Part shown: positions 17,808 to 27,822 of the stretch, in pieces | How the letters are laid out: each line of letters begins with the position of its first letter | How positions within the stretch are numbered: position 1 is the stretch's first letter | Assembly (NCBI RefSeq): GCF_033708015.1 | Contig: NZ_CP137920.1 | Span: 1,426,001 to 1,490,000 of the forward strand | Reading direction: 5' to 3' | Source of the DNA: Proteus vulgaris | GTDB lineage: Bacteria; Pseudomonadota; Gammaproteobacteria; Enterobacterales; Enterobacteriaceae | DNA length: 64,000 nt | Made by a program: the position numbers and the translations under genes | Notes under the pieces: model-generated | The model's database searches: none | Told to the model about the DNA's origin: nothing | What the model saw: only the letters and a program-made list of their open reading frames with translations

Positions 17808-17963
17808 TCTTTAAAGCCCTGCGGCCTTTTCGCCTTATACCCCCGCCCGCACTGGGCGAGGGTTTACAGCGTTTTTCGCTAAAATAACTTTGCTTATAAA
17901 ATAGTCAAAAAATTTCGGTTCAGTGGCAGTATTTTTGTAAAATTGTTGATATGCTACTATATA

Positions 17964-17976
17964 GTTACGTTGTCAC
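17964..17976 (+). promoter_or_regulatory. matS-like site in the matP leader
   Basis: GTTACGTTGTCAC matches the 13-bp MatP-binding consensus GTGACRNYGTCAC at 12 of 13 positions. It ends 10 bp before the matP start codon, where bound MatP would cover the leader and ribosome-binding region. Confidence 0.6.
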
Positions 17977-17986
17977 GGGATTTTAT

Positions 17987-18448
17987 ATGAAATATCAACA
18001 ATTAGAGAACCTAGAATGTGGCTGGAAATGGGCCTATCTAGTAAAAAAACACCGTGAAGGTGAATTAATTACCCGTTATATAGAAAAAAGTGCCGCTGAT
18101 GAAGTCGTCGAGCAATTGTTGCTTCTTGAATCACAACCATTAAAAGTTTTAGAGTGGATAGATTTGCATATGAATCCTGATTTATCTAATAGGATGAAGC
18201 AAACTATTCGTGCCCGTAGAAAACGCTATTTTAATGCTGAGCATCAACACACACGCAAAAAATCAATCGATTTGACGTTTAAAGTTTGGCAACGCTTATC
18301 TGCATTGTCACAGCGAAGAGGGGTCACATTATCAGAAACAATAGTGCAATTAATTGAAGACGCTGAACGAAAAGAACAATACGCATTAAAAGTGCATAGT
18401 TTAAAAGATGGGCTTATTGAATTATTAGAACGCGATAAAGAAAAATAA
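17987..18448 (+). CDS. matP: Macrodomain Ter protein MatP
   Basis: A 153-residue DNA-binding protein that organises the chromosome terminus by binding matS and linking to ZapB at the septum. It begins [18 protein letters not shown] and carries the ribbon-helix-helix region [20 protein letters not shown] and [19 protein letters not shown]. An upstream ATG at 17951 would add 12 residues not found in the family, so 17987 is preferred. lonH-matP-ompA is the conserved order. An IS605-type element now abuts the upstream region. Confidence 0.95.
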   Translation: MKYQQLENLECGWKWAYLVKKHREGELITRYIEKSAADEVVEQLLLLESQPLKVLEWIDLHMNPDLSNRMKQTIRARRKRYFNAEHQHTRKKSIDLTFKVWQRLSALSQRRGVTLSETIVQLIEDAERKEQYALKVHSLKDGLIELLERDKEK

Positions 18449-18586
18449 GTGACATTGCTTTTGGTCTATTGGTTTTGATTATTTATTTTTATCGTCGTTT
18501 TGTTCTCTATTTTTATTGTGATATTTCATACCTATCTGCAAATCTTTTTAGTTTTATATTTTTACCTCATTCTTATCGGAATAAAG

Positions 18587-18612
18587 AAAAACCCTGCCAT
18601 TGGCAGGGTTTT
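18587..18612 (-). terminator. ompA terminator
   Basis: AAAACCCTGCCA (18588-18599) / TGGCAGGGTTTT (18601-18612). On the minus strand it is followed by TTTTTC. It may also end matP transcripts from the other side. Confidence 0.85.
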
Positions 18613-18647
18613 GAATTCATCAACAGTAGATTATTCTACTATTTGAA

Positions 18648-19751
18648 TTATTGACCAGCAGGAACAATAACTTCAGTTGTACCTTGGATTTCGATCTCAA
18701 CACGACGGTCTGGCGCTAAGCAATCGATCAGAGCTGAACGAGCTTTAACGTTGTCACATGTGTTGCCAGTAACTGGGTTTTCTTTACCGCGACCTTCAGC
18801 AGAGATGCTGTTTGCAGGGATACCTTTAGAAACCAGGTAATCAACTACAGATTGAGCACGTTTTTCTGACAGAGGCAGGTTGTAGTTTTGTGAACCGATA
18901 CGGTCAGTGTAACCGATAACGACTACACGACCTTGAGTTGGGTCGATGTTAGCCAGTTCATTGTACAGACCATTCAGAGCTTCTTGACCTTCAGCTTTCA
19001 GAGTAGATTTGTTGAAGTTGAACAGAACGTCTGAACGCAGAGTAAAGGTTTTGTTCTCAACAACTGGCGCTGGAGCTACAACTGGCGCTGGAGCTACAAC
19101 TGGTGCTGGAGTTTCTTGGTTGAAGCGGTAAGCAACACCAACACTCAGCATGCCGTTATCTGGACGCGCATTCAGAGTACCTTTATCACCGATGTTGTTG
19201 ATCCACTGATATTCAACACGGGTAGCGATGTTTGGAGTGATCGCGTATTCAGTACCTAATGCGAATACTGGAGAAACGCCAGTGTCATTTTCAGAAAAAC
19301 GTTTTTGATCTGGAGCTGGTAAAGTAGCGTTTTTAGTTGCAGAAGAATCTGCACGCCATACCATACCACCTAAACGTGTATAAACGTCTAAGTCTTCCAT
19401 TACTGGATAACTTAATTTAGTGGTTAATTGGATACCTTGAGCACGGAATGCACCGTTGTCATATGAACCTTTGTAAGTCATACGACCTAACCAATCATAA
19501 CCCAGCTCAAAACCTAAGTATTGGTTGTACTGATAACCAACAAATGCACCAGCACCTAATTGGTCACGGTGAGTATTACCGTTACCGATAGATACATCTT
19601 TACCGTCTACATTCCATTGGTTGCTAGTACCTTGGTATTGAGACCAACCTAATTTACCACCGGTATACCAAGTATTGTCTTTTGGAGCTGCTTGCGCTGC
19701 AGTTGCGAAAGCTGCCACTGCCACTGCTAATGCGATAGCTGTCTTTTTCAT
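18648..19751 (-). CDS. ompA: Outer membrane protein A
   Basis: A 367-residue porin-like protein. The signal peptide (1-21) ends in AAQA before [10 protein letters not shown], then an eight-strand barrel (to about 195), a Pro-rich hinge made of three APVV repeats, and the OmpA peptidoglycan-binding domain ([27 protein letters not shown]). [10 protein letters not shown] is the start; GAGGCG lies upstream and the leader ACGAGGCG resembles that of E. coli. A frame extending to 19769 is ignored. The long leader (19752-19900) is a likely small-RNA target. Confidence 0.97.
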   Translation of the reverse strand: MKKTAIALAVAVAAFATAAQAAPKDNTWYTGGKLGWSQYQGTSNQWNVDGKDVSIGNGNTHRDQLGAGAFVGYQYNQYLGFELGYDWLGRMTYKGSYDNGAFRAQGIQLTTKLSYPVMEDLDVYTRLGGMVWRADSSATKNATLPAPDQKRFSENDTGVSPVFALGTEYAITPNIATRVEYQWINNIGDKGTLNARPDNGMLSVGVAYRFNQETPAPVVAPAPVVAPAPVVENKTFTLRSDVLFNFNKSTLKAEGQEALNGLYNELANIDPTQGRVVVIGYTDRIGSQNYNLPLSEKRAQSVVDYLVSKGIPANSISAEGRGKENPVTGNTCDNVKARSALIDCLAPDRRVEIEIQGTTEVIVPAGQ

Positions 19752-20098
19752 TTTACGCCTCGTTATCATCCAAGTTAGGCATTTGGCTTTAAGCCTTATT
19801 ATTTGCCCTTGGTTAAATTATTGTTAGGGAGCAAATGCTTTCATCAAGTGATGATCCCAAAAATGGGATTTAAAGCATAACCTTAACGACATAAAGTCTA
19901 CAATGAACTTAAAAAGTTACAAGTAATCCTTTAAAATTTGACTTAAAATTTTAAAAAGATCCGTCTTATTCTGCAATGGGAAAGATTCTGTATTTTTGTT
20001 AAATTTATTGTAACTATATGATTTAGGTTATAAATACATTTGACTTATCTTAAATGATATCAGCGTGTTTTGAGTATTAGGAAAACTCTTAAATTTCA

Positions 20099-20656
20099 CT
20101 AATGGTAGTGAATTGAATGAATTTTTACGGAATTTAAATGTCGTTTAGATGTATTACTACTTTCTAAATGGATATTTGTATTAATTTGCTGTCGCATTAT
20201 AAACCCGAGCGTTTTTCCTTTACTTGCAGCAGATTCTAGTCGTTTCATCTCTTCTGACGATATTTCTGGTAACCAACCGAGCACTACACTGTAATTACCA
20301 CTCATCAATGCTTTTTCCATTAAATCAACAGTAGTTATCATATTTATATGATTTAACTGGATTATTTTATTAAGTGGTAATCCCGCATTTTTTAACCAAG
20401 TACGATTTAGCTTTTGTTGTGGGTTTAGCCACAATAACCAACGTGATTCATGGCTATACTGTTTCAGTAATGGCAAAAGAATGTGATTAATGACGAGCGG
20501 ATTTTGGTAGAGAAGTTCACTCACCATACCTTGTTTATTATCGTTATCGCTATTGTAAGTCGCCACTGTTGAAGGGATAGATAGAGGTAATACCTCATTT
20601 GAGATCTCTTGGAGAATGGCGTTCTGTCTTGTCGGAGATGATGTTGAGAGTTTCAT
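20099..20656 (-). CDS. sulA: SOS cell division inhibitor SulA
   Basis: A 185-residue protein of the SulA family with the central LLPLLKQYSHESRWLLWLNPQQKL and LNHINMITTVDLMEKAL segments that contact FtsZ. SulA blocks FtsZ polymerisation during DNA damage and is removed by Lon. The upstream LexA box at 20676-20695 confirms SOS control. The position next to ompA is conserved. It is slightly longer than E. coli SulA (169). Confidence 0.93.
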   Translation of the reverse strand: MKLSTSSPTRQNAILQEISNEVLPLSIPSTVATYNSDNDNKQGMVSELLYQNPLVINHILLPLLKQYSHESRWLLWLNPQQKLNRTWLKNAGLPLNKIIQLNHINMITTVDLMEKALMSGNYSVVLGWLPEISSEEMKRLESAASKGKTLGFIMRQQINTNIHLESSNTSKRHLNSVKIHSIHYH

Positions 20657-20675
20657 ATTTACCTCGTTCCATATG

Positions 20676-20695
20676 CACTGTATGAATATACAGTA
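20676..20695 (-). promoter_or_regulatory. LexA box of sulA
   Basis: CTGTATGAATATACAG (20678-20693) fits CTGT-N8-ACAG exactly, with the flanking T/A of the 20-mer. It lies 20 bp upstream of the sulA start. Confidence 0.93.
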
Positions 20696-20885
20696 TCTCT
20701 ATATTTCGCTTAAATCAAGCCTATTTTTTTGAAAGTTCCTCTCAAATTTTATGTAAATCTCTATTTTTAAGTCGTTAACTATTGGCAATAAAAAGGAAAT
20801 TCTTTATTGTCTTCCTTGTGAATTTCTATGCATGTTTTTGAATTCAAAGATAAAAATCAATCTTAAAGTTTGTGTTGGAGTATCA

Positions 20886-21494
20886 ATGTTATTTTTACCT
20901 GAGCAAAGGAAGGCTCATTTGTTATCGCGTATTGCGCAATATGGAGAGTTAACAACAAAGTCTCAATTCGGTGGTGTTAGCTTAATGATTGATGATGTTA
21001 TGTTTGCTATCACGTCTGATAGTGAGTTTTATTTAAAAGGAAGTGGCTTTTTAGAAACGCTCTATAAAGCAACAAAAATGAGTTCCTATACTTATTTGAA
21101 AAAAGGAGTTCCTATCATATTGCGTTATTACCATATAACGGATTCGTTATGGGAAAATCAGCAAAAATTAGATCAATATATTGATATGACATATCACTAC
21201 AGTATCCAAGAATATTTGGGACAACGAAAAAAACCTTGCAGAATAAAAGATTTACCCAATCTAGGCGTAATATTAGAAAAAAGATTGAACCAAATTGGTA
21301 TTAATCAAGTTGAAGAACTGCGTTTAATTGGTGCTAAAGCGTGTTATCTAAAATTAATGCATGCGCACAATTTGAGAAATAGTGAACTTTTACTTTCCTT
21401 GGCAGGCGCTATCGTTGGGTGTCATCGTTCTGTATTACCTAACCAACTTAAAATGGAATTATTAGATTGGTACAACGAATTATCTTTTCAATAA
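20886..21494 (+). CDS. sxy: Competence regulator Sxy/TfoX
   Basis: A 202-residue protein with the TfoX N-terminal domain (YGELTTKSQFGGVSLMIDDVMFAI...) and C-terminal helix-hairpin-helix domain (KDLPNLGVILEKRLNQIGI and ELRLIGAKACYLKL). Sxy works with CRP at CRP-S promoters of DNA uptake genes. ATG 20886 has TTGGAG seven bases upstream, so it is preferred to the upstream in-frame ATG at 20832. Its place after sulA is conserved. Confidence 0.88.
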   Translation: MLFLPEQRKAHLLSRIAQYGELTTKSQFGGVSLMIDDVMFAITSDSEFYLKGSGFLETLYKATKMSSYTYLKKGVPIILRYYHITDSLWENQQKLDQYIDMTYHYSIQEYLGQRKKPCRIKDLPNLGVILEKRLNQIGINQVEELRLIGAKACYLKLMHAHNLRNSELLLSLAGAIVGCHRSVLPNQLKMELLDWYNELSFQ

Positions 21495-21510
21495 GATAAA
21501 AGTCGTGACG

Positions 21511-21552
21511 GTTATTTTCTCTAATGTACTTATGGAAATTAGAGAAAATAAC
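21511..21552. terminator. Bidirectional terminator between sxy and yccS
   Basis: Perfect 15-bp inverted repeat GTTATTTTCTCTAAT (21511-21525) / ATTAGAGAAAATAAC (21538-21552) between convergent genes. Confidence 0.75.
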
Positions 21553-21564
21553 GTCAACAAGAGA

Positions 21565-23733
21565 TTAAACTTGAGGTTGAGGTAGGCTGTTTAATTCGCC
21601 TTGCTCAATGGTTTTGATGCAACAAATAATTTGCGGTAACAGATCCAATAATAATCGGATTTGAGTAAGTACTAATTGAATGCGAGGATTATCTGCATTA
21701 GGTAATAGATTGATCCTTTCAATTAATTCTACATGAGATTGCTTAAATCCTTCGTCTTGTGGCGTTTTGCGACGTAAAGCAGAATCGATATAACAAACTG
21801 TATCATTAAGCAGCGTGAGTACGTTCTCATCGTCTATTTTTGCTCGATGAACGCCAAGTGCAGAAATATAACTGAGTAAAGTATGATTTAAGCAAAGTAA
21901 CTGAAAAGCCACTTCTTGAGATGCTTGATAACTTTTTGGCTCTGATGACATATTTGAGATCAATGAGGCTAATTCCCCATCACTGCTATGAGCATTTCGA
22001 CGAGCAATTCGGTAACTCAGACTATTATCTTTCCCTTGGTAATATTGAATAAGAATAGCATCAAGATAATAGCAGTTATTTGTCATTGTTTTTTGAATAA
22101 CAACAGGCAGTTGACGGAATTTCCAATCAGGCCAAATAAAACTGACAGCAAACCATGCTATGGCACAGCCAATCAAGGTATCGATAATGCGAGGAAGGGC
22201 AACATCATAACCTTCACCAAGCAAATTGAAGCTTAATAAAACCAATAAAGTAATAAATAGTGTGGCATGTGCATATTGTATGGTTCTAAATGCGAAAAAG
22301 AGCGTACCAGTTATCACAATTAAAACCAGTTGTCCTTCAATTGAAGGAACAAAATATAAAATAGGGAAACCAATTAAAATACCAATAATAGTACCACTCA
22401 CACGTAAGGTAAGGCGTCGACGAGTAGCATTGTAGTTGGGTTGGCAAACAAATAGACTAGTCAATAATATCCAATAGCCTCTATCCAATTGGAAAAATTG
22501 AATAATGGCATAACCGATACATAACACGAGTGACATCCTAACAGCATGTCTAAAAAGTGCTGATTTAGGTGTGAGGTGCTCTTTGATTCTTAGTGCAATA
22601 TCGTGCCACCCAGTTAAACTATCATCAGAAAGTTGTGTTTCTTCTTTTTGGTCATGGGATATTTGGTATTGCTCTGTACTAATACTTCGTAAAAGCGCAT
22701 CAATGCCTTGAAGATTTTGCAGTAAATTATTTAAAGGCGTAATTAATTGTGGTTCTGAAGTTGTATTTTTTAAATGATTTAATGCATTCTCTAAATAATT
22801 TATCGCACGCTCTAATGAAGGGTTATGCTGATATTTTTTATGCCAAAGAATAGATTGTGCAACTTGTTCACAAGCTCGTGCTTGCATAGAAAGTAAACGT
22901 TGAAAACGAAATAACACATCACTATGCCGCAATTCATTACTTAATAATTGGTATTGAACATGAGATGAACTAGCTCGCTCATGAATATCTTGAGCAACAA
23001 AATAGTAATGAAGTGTAAAACGACTACTGCGTTGGCCTCTATCACCTTTTAATCGACTTAATAATGTGACTTTAGTTTGATTCATCGTGTCAATTAATTG
23101 GCTATTTGCCATTGCTAAATTATACAGCGAATGTTGATAATCATCTTCGATATCAGGATCAAACAATGTCGCTTTAGCTTCGAGGTAAGTTGCAAGTTGT
23201 TGGTAACAGCGAGTTAAATGGTCTTGAACTGGGCGAATTGGGAATAATAAGTGACCAACTAATGTTAAAGAGTTATACCAAATAGCACCTAACAGTAATA
23301 AAACAGGTTGTTCATACCATTCAGGGAAAATAGGCATACCGAGCATAGTATAAATTGCGATTAATAAAGCTCCAAACGCAATAGTTGCGTATCGTTGCCC
23401 TAAAGCACCTAATAAAATAAATCCCCAAGTCGAAATGGCTAAACCGCAAAAAAATAAAATAGGATATGGATAAAGCAATCCTATTGATGCTGAAGCAAGT
23501 AGAAAACAGCATAAAGTGATAACGAGGTTTTTTAAACGGCCAACAAGCCTATCATCTAAGTCAGTTAATGCTGCTGCAACCACACCTAAAGTGAGAGGAA
23601 TTGTATATTTAGGATCTTGCCCTAAAATCCAAGGAAACAAAGTCGTTCCTGTAAGTGCGATTATTATGCGAATATAATATAAAAAGTGGCTATTATAGAT
23701 AAATCGGCGGGCGCCATTTAGCAAAGTGAACAC
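21565..23733 (-). CDS. yccS: YccS/FUSC family inner-membrane protein
   Basis: A 722-residue protein with two blocks of six or so membrane helices (about 15-160 and 395-530) around and before large soluble parts, the layout of the FUSC/YccS-YhfK family. FALLFR/YRIARR-type motifs follow the second block. The substrate is not established; relatives are linked to efflux of aromatic acids. In E. coli yccF lies beside it; here the next gene upstream is helD directly. Confidence 0.88.
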   Translation of the reverse strand: MFTLLNGARRFIYNSHFLYYIRIIIALTGTTLFPWILGQDPKYTIPLTLGVVAAALTDLDDRLVGRLKNLVITLCCFLLASASIGLLYPYPILFFCGLAISTWGFILLGALGQRYATIAFGALLIAIYTMLGMPIFPEWYEQPVLLLLGAIWYNSLTLVGHLLFPIRPVQDHLTRCYQQLATYLEAKATLFDPDIEDDYQHSLYNLAMANSQLIDTMNQTKVTLLSRLKGDRGQRSSRFTLHYYFVAQDIHERASSSHVQYQLLSNELRHSDVLFRFQRLLSMQARACEQVAQSILWHKKYQHNPSLERAINYLENALNHLKNTTSEPQLITPLNNLLQNLQGIDALLRSISTEQYQISHDQKEETQLSDDSLTGWHDIALRIKEHLTPKSALFRHAVRMSLVLCIGYAIIQFFQLDRGYWILLTSLFVCQPNYNATRRRLTLRVSGTIIGILIGFPILYFVPSIEGQLVLIVITGTLFFAFRTIQYAHATLFITLLVLLSFNLLGEGYDVALPRIIDTLIGCAIAWFAVSFIWPDWKFRQLPVVIQKTMTNNCYYLDAILIQYYQGKDNSLSYRIARRNAHSSDGELASLISNMSSEPKSYQASQEVAFQLLCLNHTLLSYISALGVHRAKIDDENVLTLLNDTVCYIDSALRRKTPQDEGFKQSHVELIERINLLPNADNPRIQLVLTQIRLLLDLLPQIICCIKTIEQGELNSLPQPQV

Positions 23734-23847
23734 AAAAAGCCCTTAAATAAACAAGATGAAGATAATTACCTCTTAGAATATAGGGTTTATCACCGATTAA
23801 AAAGAGCTTAACAACAGACTATTTGTTATTTATTGCAGGAATTACGT

Positions 23848-25899
23848 ATGGAACTAAAATCCACCCCGATGGGACAACGTTTAGCACAGCATCCTTATAA
23901 TAGAGTCAAATTGTTAAATGCAGGTATTGAAGTCAGTGGTGAAAAACATCAATATTTAATCCCTTTTAACGAATTGATTAATATCTTCTGTAAAAAAGGG
24001 ATTGTGTGGGGGGAGTTGGAATTTTTATTGCCAGAAGATAAAGTTGTTCGATTACATGGAACCGACTGGGAAGAAACTCAGCAGTTTTATCGTTATCTTT
24101 ATCAATCATGGCAAAATTGGAGTAAAGAAATGAGCGATATAAGTGCTCAGGTGCTTGAGAAGCAACTCCATAATATTAATGAAATCACTCAATCAAATAG
24201 ATGGATAAAACAGTCTAAACTGAGTGAAATTCAACAATCTATCAAAGAAAGTTTTTCTGCTATTCCCCTTCCTCTTGAACGCCTTATTCAATTTGATAAT
24301 TGCCATACTCTTTATCAAAAATGTTTAGAATGGCTAAAGCAAGGTGAAACACTTATTAATAAAGAAAATTCCGCATGGGTAACTCAAATATTAAATGATC
24401 ATGCAGAATTTTTTAATACGATTGAATCATCGCCATTAAATGAATCTCAGTGCCGTGCTGTAATTAATGGTGAAGAAAATGTTCTTGTTCTCGCTGGTGC
24501 GGGAAGTGGTAAAACATCGGTATTAGTTGCGAGAGCGGGATGGTTATTACGCCGTCAATTAGCGCAGCCAGATCAAATTTTATTACTTGCTTTTGGGCGC
24601 AAAGCCGCACAAGAAATGAATGAAAGGCTTTCTAGCCGTTTAAATGTCGATATTATGGCAAAAACGTTCCATGCATTGGCAGTATCCGTTATTCAACAAG
24701 CGACAAAAAAACAACCCAAAATTAGTGAGCTTGAAGTAAATAGTGAAAAAAGAAGAGCGCTATTATTAGGTGAGTGGAGAGAGCAGTGCCAACAGAAAAA
24801 AGCACAAGCAAAAGGATGGCGAGAGTGGTTATCTCAAGAACTTGAGTGGGATATCCCTGACGGTGATTTTTGGAATGATAAAAAATTAGAAAATCAAATT
24901 GCTATAAGATTAGAGCGTTGGGTCGGTTTATTAAGAATGAAAGGCGGTAGTCAAAAATCGCTGATTGAAAGTGTACAACCCGAATACACAGAAGCCTTTA
25001 AAAAGTATTTAAAATTATTATCGCCATTATTAAAAGTTTGGAAAACTGCATTAAAAGAGGAAGATGCAATCGATTTTTCGGGCTTGTTACATCAAGCTAT
25101 TAATCTTATTGAAAAAGGGCGTTTTATTAGTCCATGGAAACATATTCTTGTTGATGAGTTCCAAGATATTTCGCCATTAAGAGCTTCATTATTAACTGCA
25201 TTAAAACAGCAAAATAAACAAACATCTCTATTTGCAGTAGGAGATGATTGGCAAGCCATTTATCGTTTTAGCGGTGCCGAGTTATTATTAACGACTTCTT
25301 TCCATCACTCTTTTGGTGAAGGTGCTGAATGTGCATTGGATACAACTTATCGTTTTAATGACACAATAGGGAATATTGCCAATACATTTATTCAACAAAA
25401 TCCAGTTCAGTTATCTAAACCTTTAAATAGTTTAGTGAAAGGGAATAAAAAGTCAGTCGTGCTGTTATCTGATGATCAACTTGAAAGTTTACTCAATAAA
25501 ATGAGTGGTTATGTAGAAGAAAACGAAACGATACTTTTACTTGCTCGTTATCACTATCTCAAACCAGAATTATTAAAAAAAGCGAAAACACGTTGGCCTA
25601 AATTAGATCTGCAGTTTATGACTTTTCATGCTTCAAAAGGACAACAGGCAGATTACGTTATTATTTTAGGTTTACAAGAAGGTAAAGATGCTTTTCCTGC
25701 ACCAGCAAGAGAATCAATTATTGAATTGGCATTACTGCCTAGTGTTGAAGATTATCCTAATGCTGAGGAACGGCGTTTAATGTATGTCGCTTTAACAAGA
25801 GCAAAAAAACAAGTATGGCTATTGTTTAATAAACAACAGCCATCTTGTTTTGTTTCAGAGCTAAAATCTCAAGGTGTTCCTATGCAGCGAAAACCTTAA
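23848..25899 (+). CDS. helD: DNA helicase IV
   Basis: A 683-residue superfamily 1 (UvrD/Rep-like) 3'-5' helicase. Walker A is LVLAGAGSGKTS near 218; motif II is ILVDEFQDISP near 432; motif III is AVGDDWQAIYRFSGA; motif VI is VALTRAKKQVW near the end. The N-terminal 200 residues are the HelD-specific region. MELKSTPMGQRLAQHPY at ATG 23848 fits E. coli; a TTG at 23833 would add five residues. It ends 3 bp from the convergent mgsA stop. Confidence 0.95.
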   Translation: MELKSTPMGQRLAQHPYNRVKLLNAGIEVSGEKHQYLIPFNELINIFCKKGIVWGELEFLLPEDKVVRLHGTDWEETQQFYRYLYQSWQNWSKEMSDISAQVLEKQLHNINEITQSNRWIKQSKLSEIQQSIKESFSAIPLPLERLIQFDNCHTLYQKCLEWLKQGETLINKENSAWVTQILNDHAEFFNTIESSPLNESQCRAVINGEENVLVLAGAGSGKTSVLVARAGWLLRRQLAQPDQILLLAFGRKAAQEMNERLSSRLNVDIMAKTFHALAVSVIQQATKKQPKISELEVNSEKRRALLLGEWREQCQQKKAQAKGWREWLSQELEWDIPDGDFWNDKKLENQIAIRLERWVGLLRMKGGSQKSLIESVQPEYTEAFKKYLKLLSPLLKVWKTALKEEDAIDFSGLLHQAINLIEKGRFISPWKHILVDEFQDISPLRASLLTALKQQNKQTSLFAVGDDWQAIYRFSGAELLLTTSFHHSFGEGAECALDTTYRFNDTIGNIANTFIQQNPVQLSKPLNSLVKGNKKSVVLLSDDQLESLLNKMSGYVEENETILLLARYHYLKPELLKKAKTRWPKLDLQFMTFHASKGQQADYVIILGLQEGKDAFPAPARESIIELALLPSVEDYPNAEERRLMYVALTRAKKQVWLLFNKQQPSCFVSELKSQGVPMQRKP

Positions 25900-25901
25900 G
25901 A

Positions 25902-26360
25902 TTATTTTAATCTTTCTTTTAAATAACCTTCGTAATCTGGGATTTTAATTGTAGATTCTTGTGAAAAGAAAGGGGATGAAATTAAAAAGTTCGCAGTTGC
26001 ACGATTTGTTGCAACGGGGATGTTCCAGACCGTAGCTAAGCGTAAAAGTGCTTTAACATCAGGATCGTGGGGAACGGCATTTAGTGGATCCCAAAAGAAA
26101 ATCATAATATCAATTTTCTTTTCAGCGATCATTGCACCTATTTGTTGATCACCACCCATTGGGCCACTTAGCATTTGAGTCACAGGAAGACCAGTGTGAT
26201 GGTTAATTAGGTTACCAGTAGTTCCTGTTGCAAATAATTTGTGTAGAGACAGTTGTTCACGATTATTTTCAACCCATTCCAGCAATGAGCTTTTACAGTG
26301 ATCATGGGCAACAAGCGCGATATTTTTTTCTTTTAAGAGCGTGCGGTCAATTTGTTCCAT
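25902..26360 (-). CDS. mgsA: Methylglyoxal synthase
   Basis: A 152-residue enzyme that converts dihydroxyacetone phosphate to methylglyoxal and phosphate. Family motifs are [25 protein letters not shown] and [15 protein letters not shown] with the catalytic Asp, then [21 protein letters not shown]. The neighbours helD and yccU are conserved, but yccT, present in E. coli between mgsA and yccU, is missing. Confidence 0.96.
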   Translation of the reverse strand: MEQIDRTLLKEKNIALVAHDHCKSSLLEWVENNREQLSLHKLFATGTTGNLINHHTGLPVTQMLSGPMGGDQQIGAMIAEKKIDIMIFFWDPLNAVPHDPDVKALLRLATVWNIPVATNRATANFLISSPFFSQESTIKIPDYEGYLKERLK

Positions 26361-26497
26361 TTGATACCTTTAAATATAAACATAGTAATTGTTTCAGTTT
26401 TCAAAATACCTTTTTTTTATCTCATATGCTATGAACAGATCAAGATACTATGATGTATCATAATATTTTCAATCTTCATGATGAACGGAGTAGGTAA

Positions 26498-26911
26498 ATG
26501 GTGGATTCAGACATTTATGACATTTTAAGAAGCGTTAAAACCATTGCGCTTGTTGGTGCGAGTAATAAAGAAGATCGCCCAAGCTATAAAGTCATGAAAT
26601 TCTTATTAGAACAAGGCTATGATGTTATTCCTGTTAATCCAGGTATGTCAGGGCAAACCTTATTGGGGCAACAATGCTATGCCTCATTAAAAGAGATCCC
26701 TGTTACTGTTGATATGGTTGATGTTTTTCGTCAATCTGACGTAGCATTAAAAATTGCGCAAGAAGCAATTGAAATTAATGCCAAAGTATTATGGTTGCAG
26801 ATTGGTGTGATTAATGAAGATGCTAAAAATTTAGCTGAAGATGCTGGATTACGTGTAGTAATGGATCGTTGTCCTAAAAAAGAAATTGAAGCACATGGAC
26901 TTCCTTGGTAA
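26498..26911 (+). CDS. yccU: CoA-binding protein YccU
   Basis: A 137-residue Rossmann-fold CoA-binding domain protein. It shows TIALVGASNKEDRPSYKVM near the N-terminus for nucleotide binding, VIPVNPGMSGQTLLGQ, and the end VMDRCPKKEIEAHGL. The family resembles the CoA-binding domain of succinyl-CoA synthetase but has no assigned reaction. It is a single-gene unit with GGAGTAGGTAA before ATG 26498. Confidence 0.9.
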   Translation: MVDSDIYDILRSVKTIALVGASNKEDRPSYKVMKFLLEQGYDVIPVNPGMSGQTLLGQQCYASLKEIPVTVDMVDVFRQSDVALKIAQEAIEINAKVLWLQIGVINEDAKNLAEDAGLRVVMDRCPKKEIEAHGLPW

Positions 26912-26924
26912 TACGCCAAAATAA

Positions 26925-26950
26925 AATCGCCGAAAACAAATTCGGCGATT
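26925..26950 (-). terminator. hspQ terminator
   Basis: AATCGCCGAA / TTCGGCGATT, a perfect 10-bp stem. The T-rich tail (TTTTATTTT) is on the minus strand, so it serves hspQ; yccU may share it. Confidence 0.7.
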
Positions 26951-26990
26951 AACAGTTTATCCAGATTACTGGTTATGTAGGTTCATTGGA

Positions 26991-27311
26991 TTAGTTTCTT
27001 AATCGTGGTGCTTGTAATTGGCTACGAATAGACTGAGATAATTCATCCAATGAGTCATTATCTAAGTGTTCATCTGAAACTTCATAGGTTATCTGTGCCT
27101 CAGCAAGATAAGTGTGAAGGGGCTGCCCTTCATCGTCTTCCATCACAACATGGTACCAAGGTGCTGCTCGCAAGGTCACATTAGATGCAATATCATCCCC
27201 ATTAGGTTGATCAAGGGAATATTCAGCATCCACATCGACAACAACGCCTAAGTAGCCGAGTAATTTATGTCTAACTTGCTGTCCTATCCCAAATTTGCTG
27301 GCGATCATCAT
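26991..27311 (-). CDS. hspQ: Heat shock protein HspQ
   Basis: A 106-residue YccV/HspQ protein with the family N-terminus [24 protein letters not shown] and the [23 protein letters not shown] segment. HspQ binds hemimethylated DNA near oriC and is a Lon specificity factor and substrate. GGAGGTGATAC precedes ATG 27311. Confidence 0.93.
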   Translation of the reverse strand: MMIASKFGIGQQVRHKLLGYLGVVVDVDAEYSLDQPNGDDIASNVTLRAAPWYHVVMEDDEGQPLHTYLAEAQITYEVSDEHLDNDSLDELSQSIRSQLQAPRLRN

Positions 27312-27506
27312 AGTATCACCTCCATATAGCCTTGCTTATTGGTTATATATATGAGGGCATAAAGTAAAATTTCAAGGATTTGAAAAAATATAATCCTTTA
27401 CTTTTATTATGAATAAGAACCTCACAAAATCAGATTATCTATTGTATAAAGAAAAGACAATAACCTAGACAGAATTTTTATTGGGAAAACATGACTAGGA
27501 GAGCAT

Positions 27507-27788
27507 ATGAAAATAGGTAGAGAATATATTATTCAAGGGCGTGTTCAAGGTGTTGGTTTTCGTTTTTTTACTTCTCAATGGATGAAAAAAAAACCAATAA
27601 CAGGGTATGTTTGGAATCGTGATGACGGTAGCGTGGGAGTAAAGGCCTTTGCGAAAGAAAATGCATTAAAAGAATTTGAAGAGTGGTTAGAAGCGGGTGG
27701 TCCAAAAAGTGCCAAAATTACATTTTGGTCAGCAACATCTTGTGAATATGAACAAATGGCAGATTTTTCAATCCACCATTATGAGTAA
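27507..27788 (+). CDS. yccX: Acylphosphatase
   Basis: A 93-residue alpha/beta sandwich enzyme that hydrolyses acyl phosphates. The phosphate-binding loop is GRVQGVGFRFF (catalytic Arg about 19-20) and the catalytic Asn lies in GYVWNRDDGSV. It is preceded by AGGAGAGCAT. Gene order hspQ-acyP-tusE is conserved, with tusE convergent. Confidence 0.93.
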   Translation: MKIGREYIIQGRVQGVGFRFFTSQWMKKKPITGYVWNRDDGSVGVKAFAKENALKEFEEWLEAGGPKSAKITFWSATSCEYEQMADFSIHHYE

Positions 27789-27822
27789 TATTGTTTTAAT
27801 TATCGTTTATCGAAAGATAATA

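Larger units (their letters stand above)
16090..17880. mobile_element. IS605-type element with divergent tnpA and tnpB
   Basis: The two genes diverge and are bracketed by short GC-rich hairpins that stand out from the AT-rich flanks: CCCGCCGTAAACGGCGAGG near 16128-16146 beside the tnpB 3' end, and CCGCCCGCACTGGGCGAGG near 17844-17862 beyond tnpA. Subterminal hairpins of this kind mark IS200/IS605 ends, which lack inverted repeats and target duplication. Exact ends cannot be fixed without an empty site; the coordinates are approximate. The insertion lies between the divergent lonH and matP genes. Confidence 0.8.
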
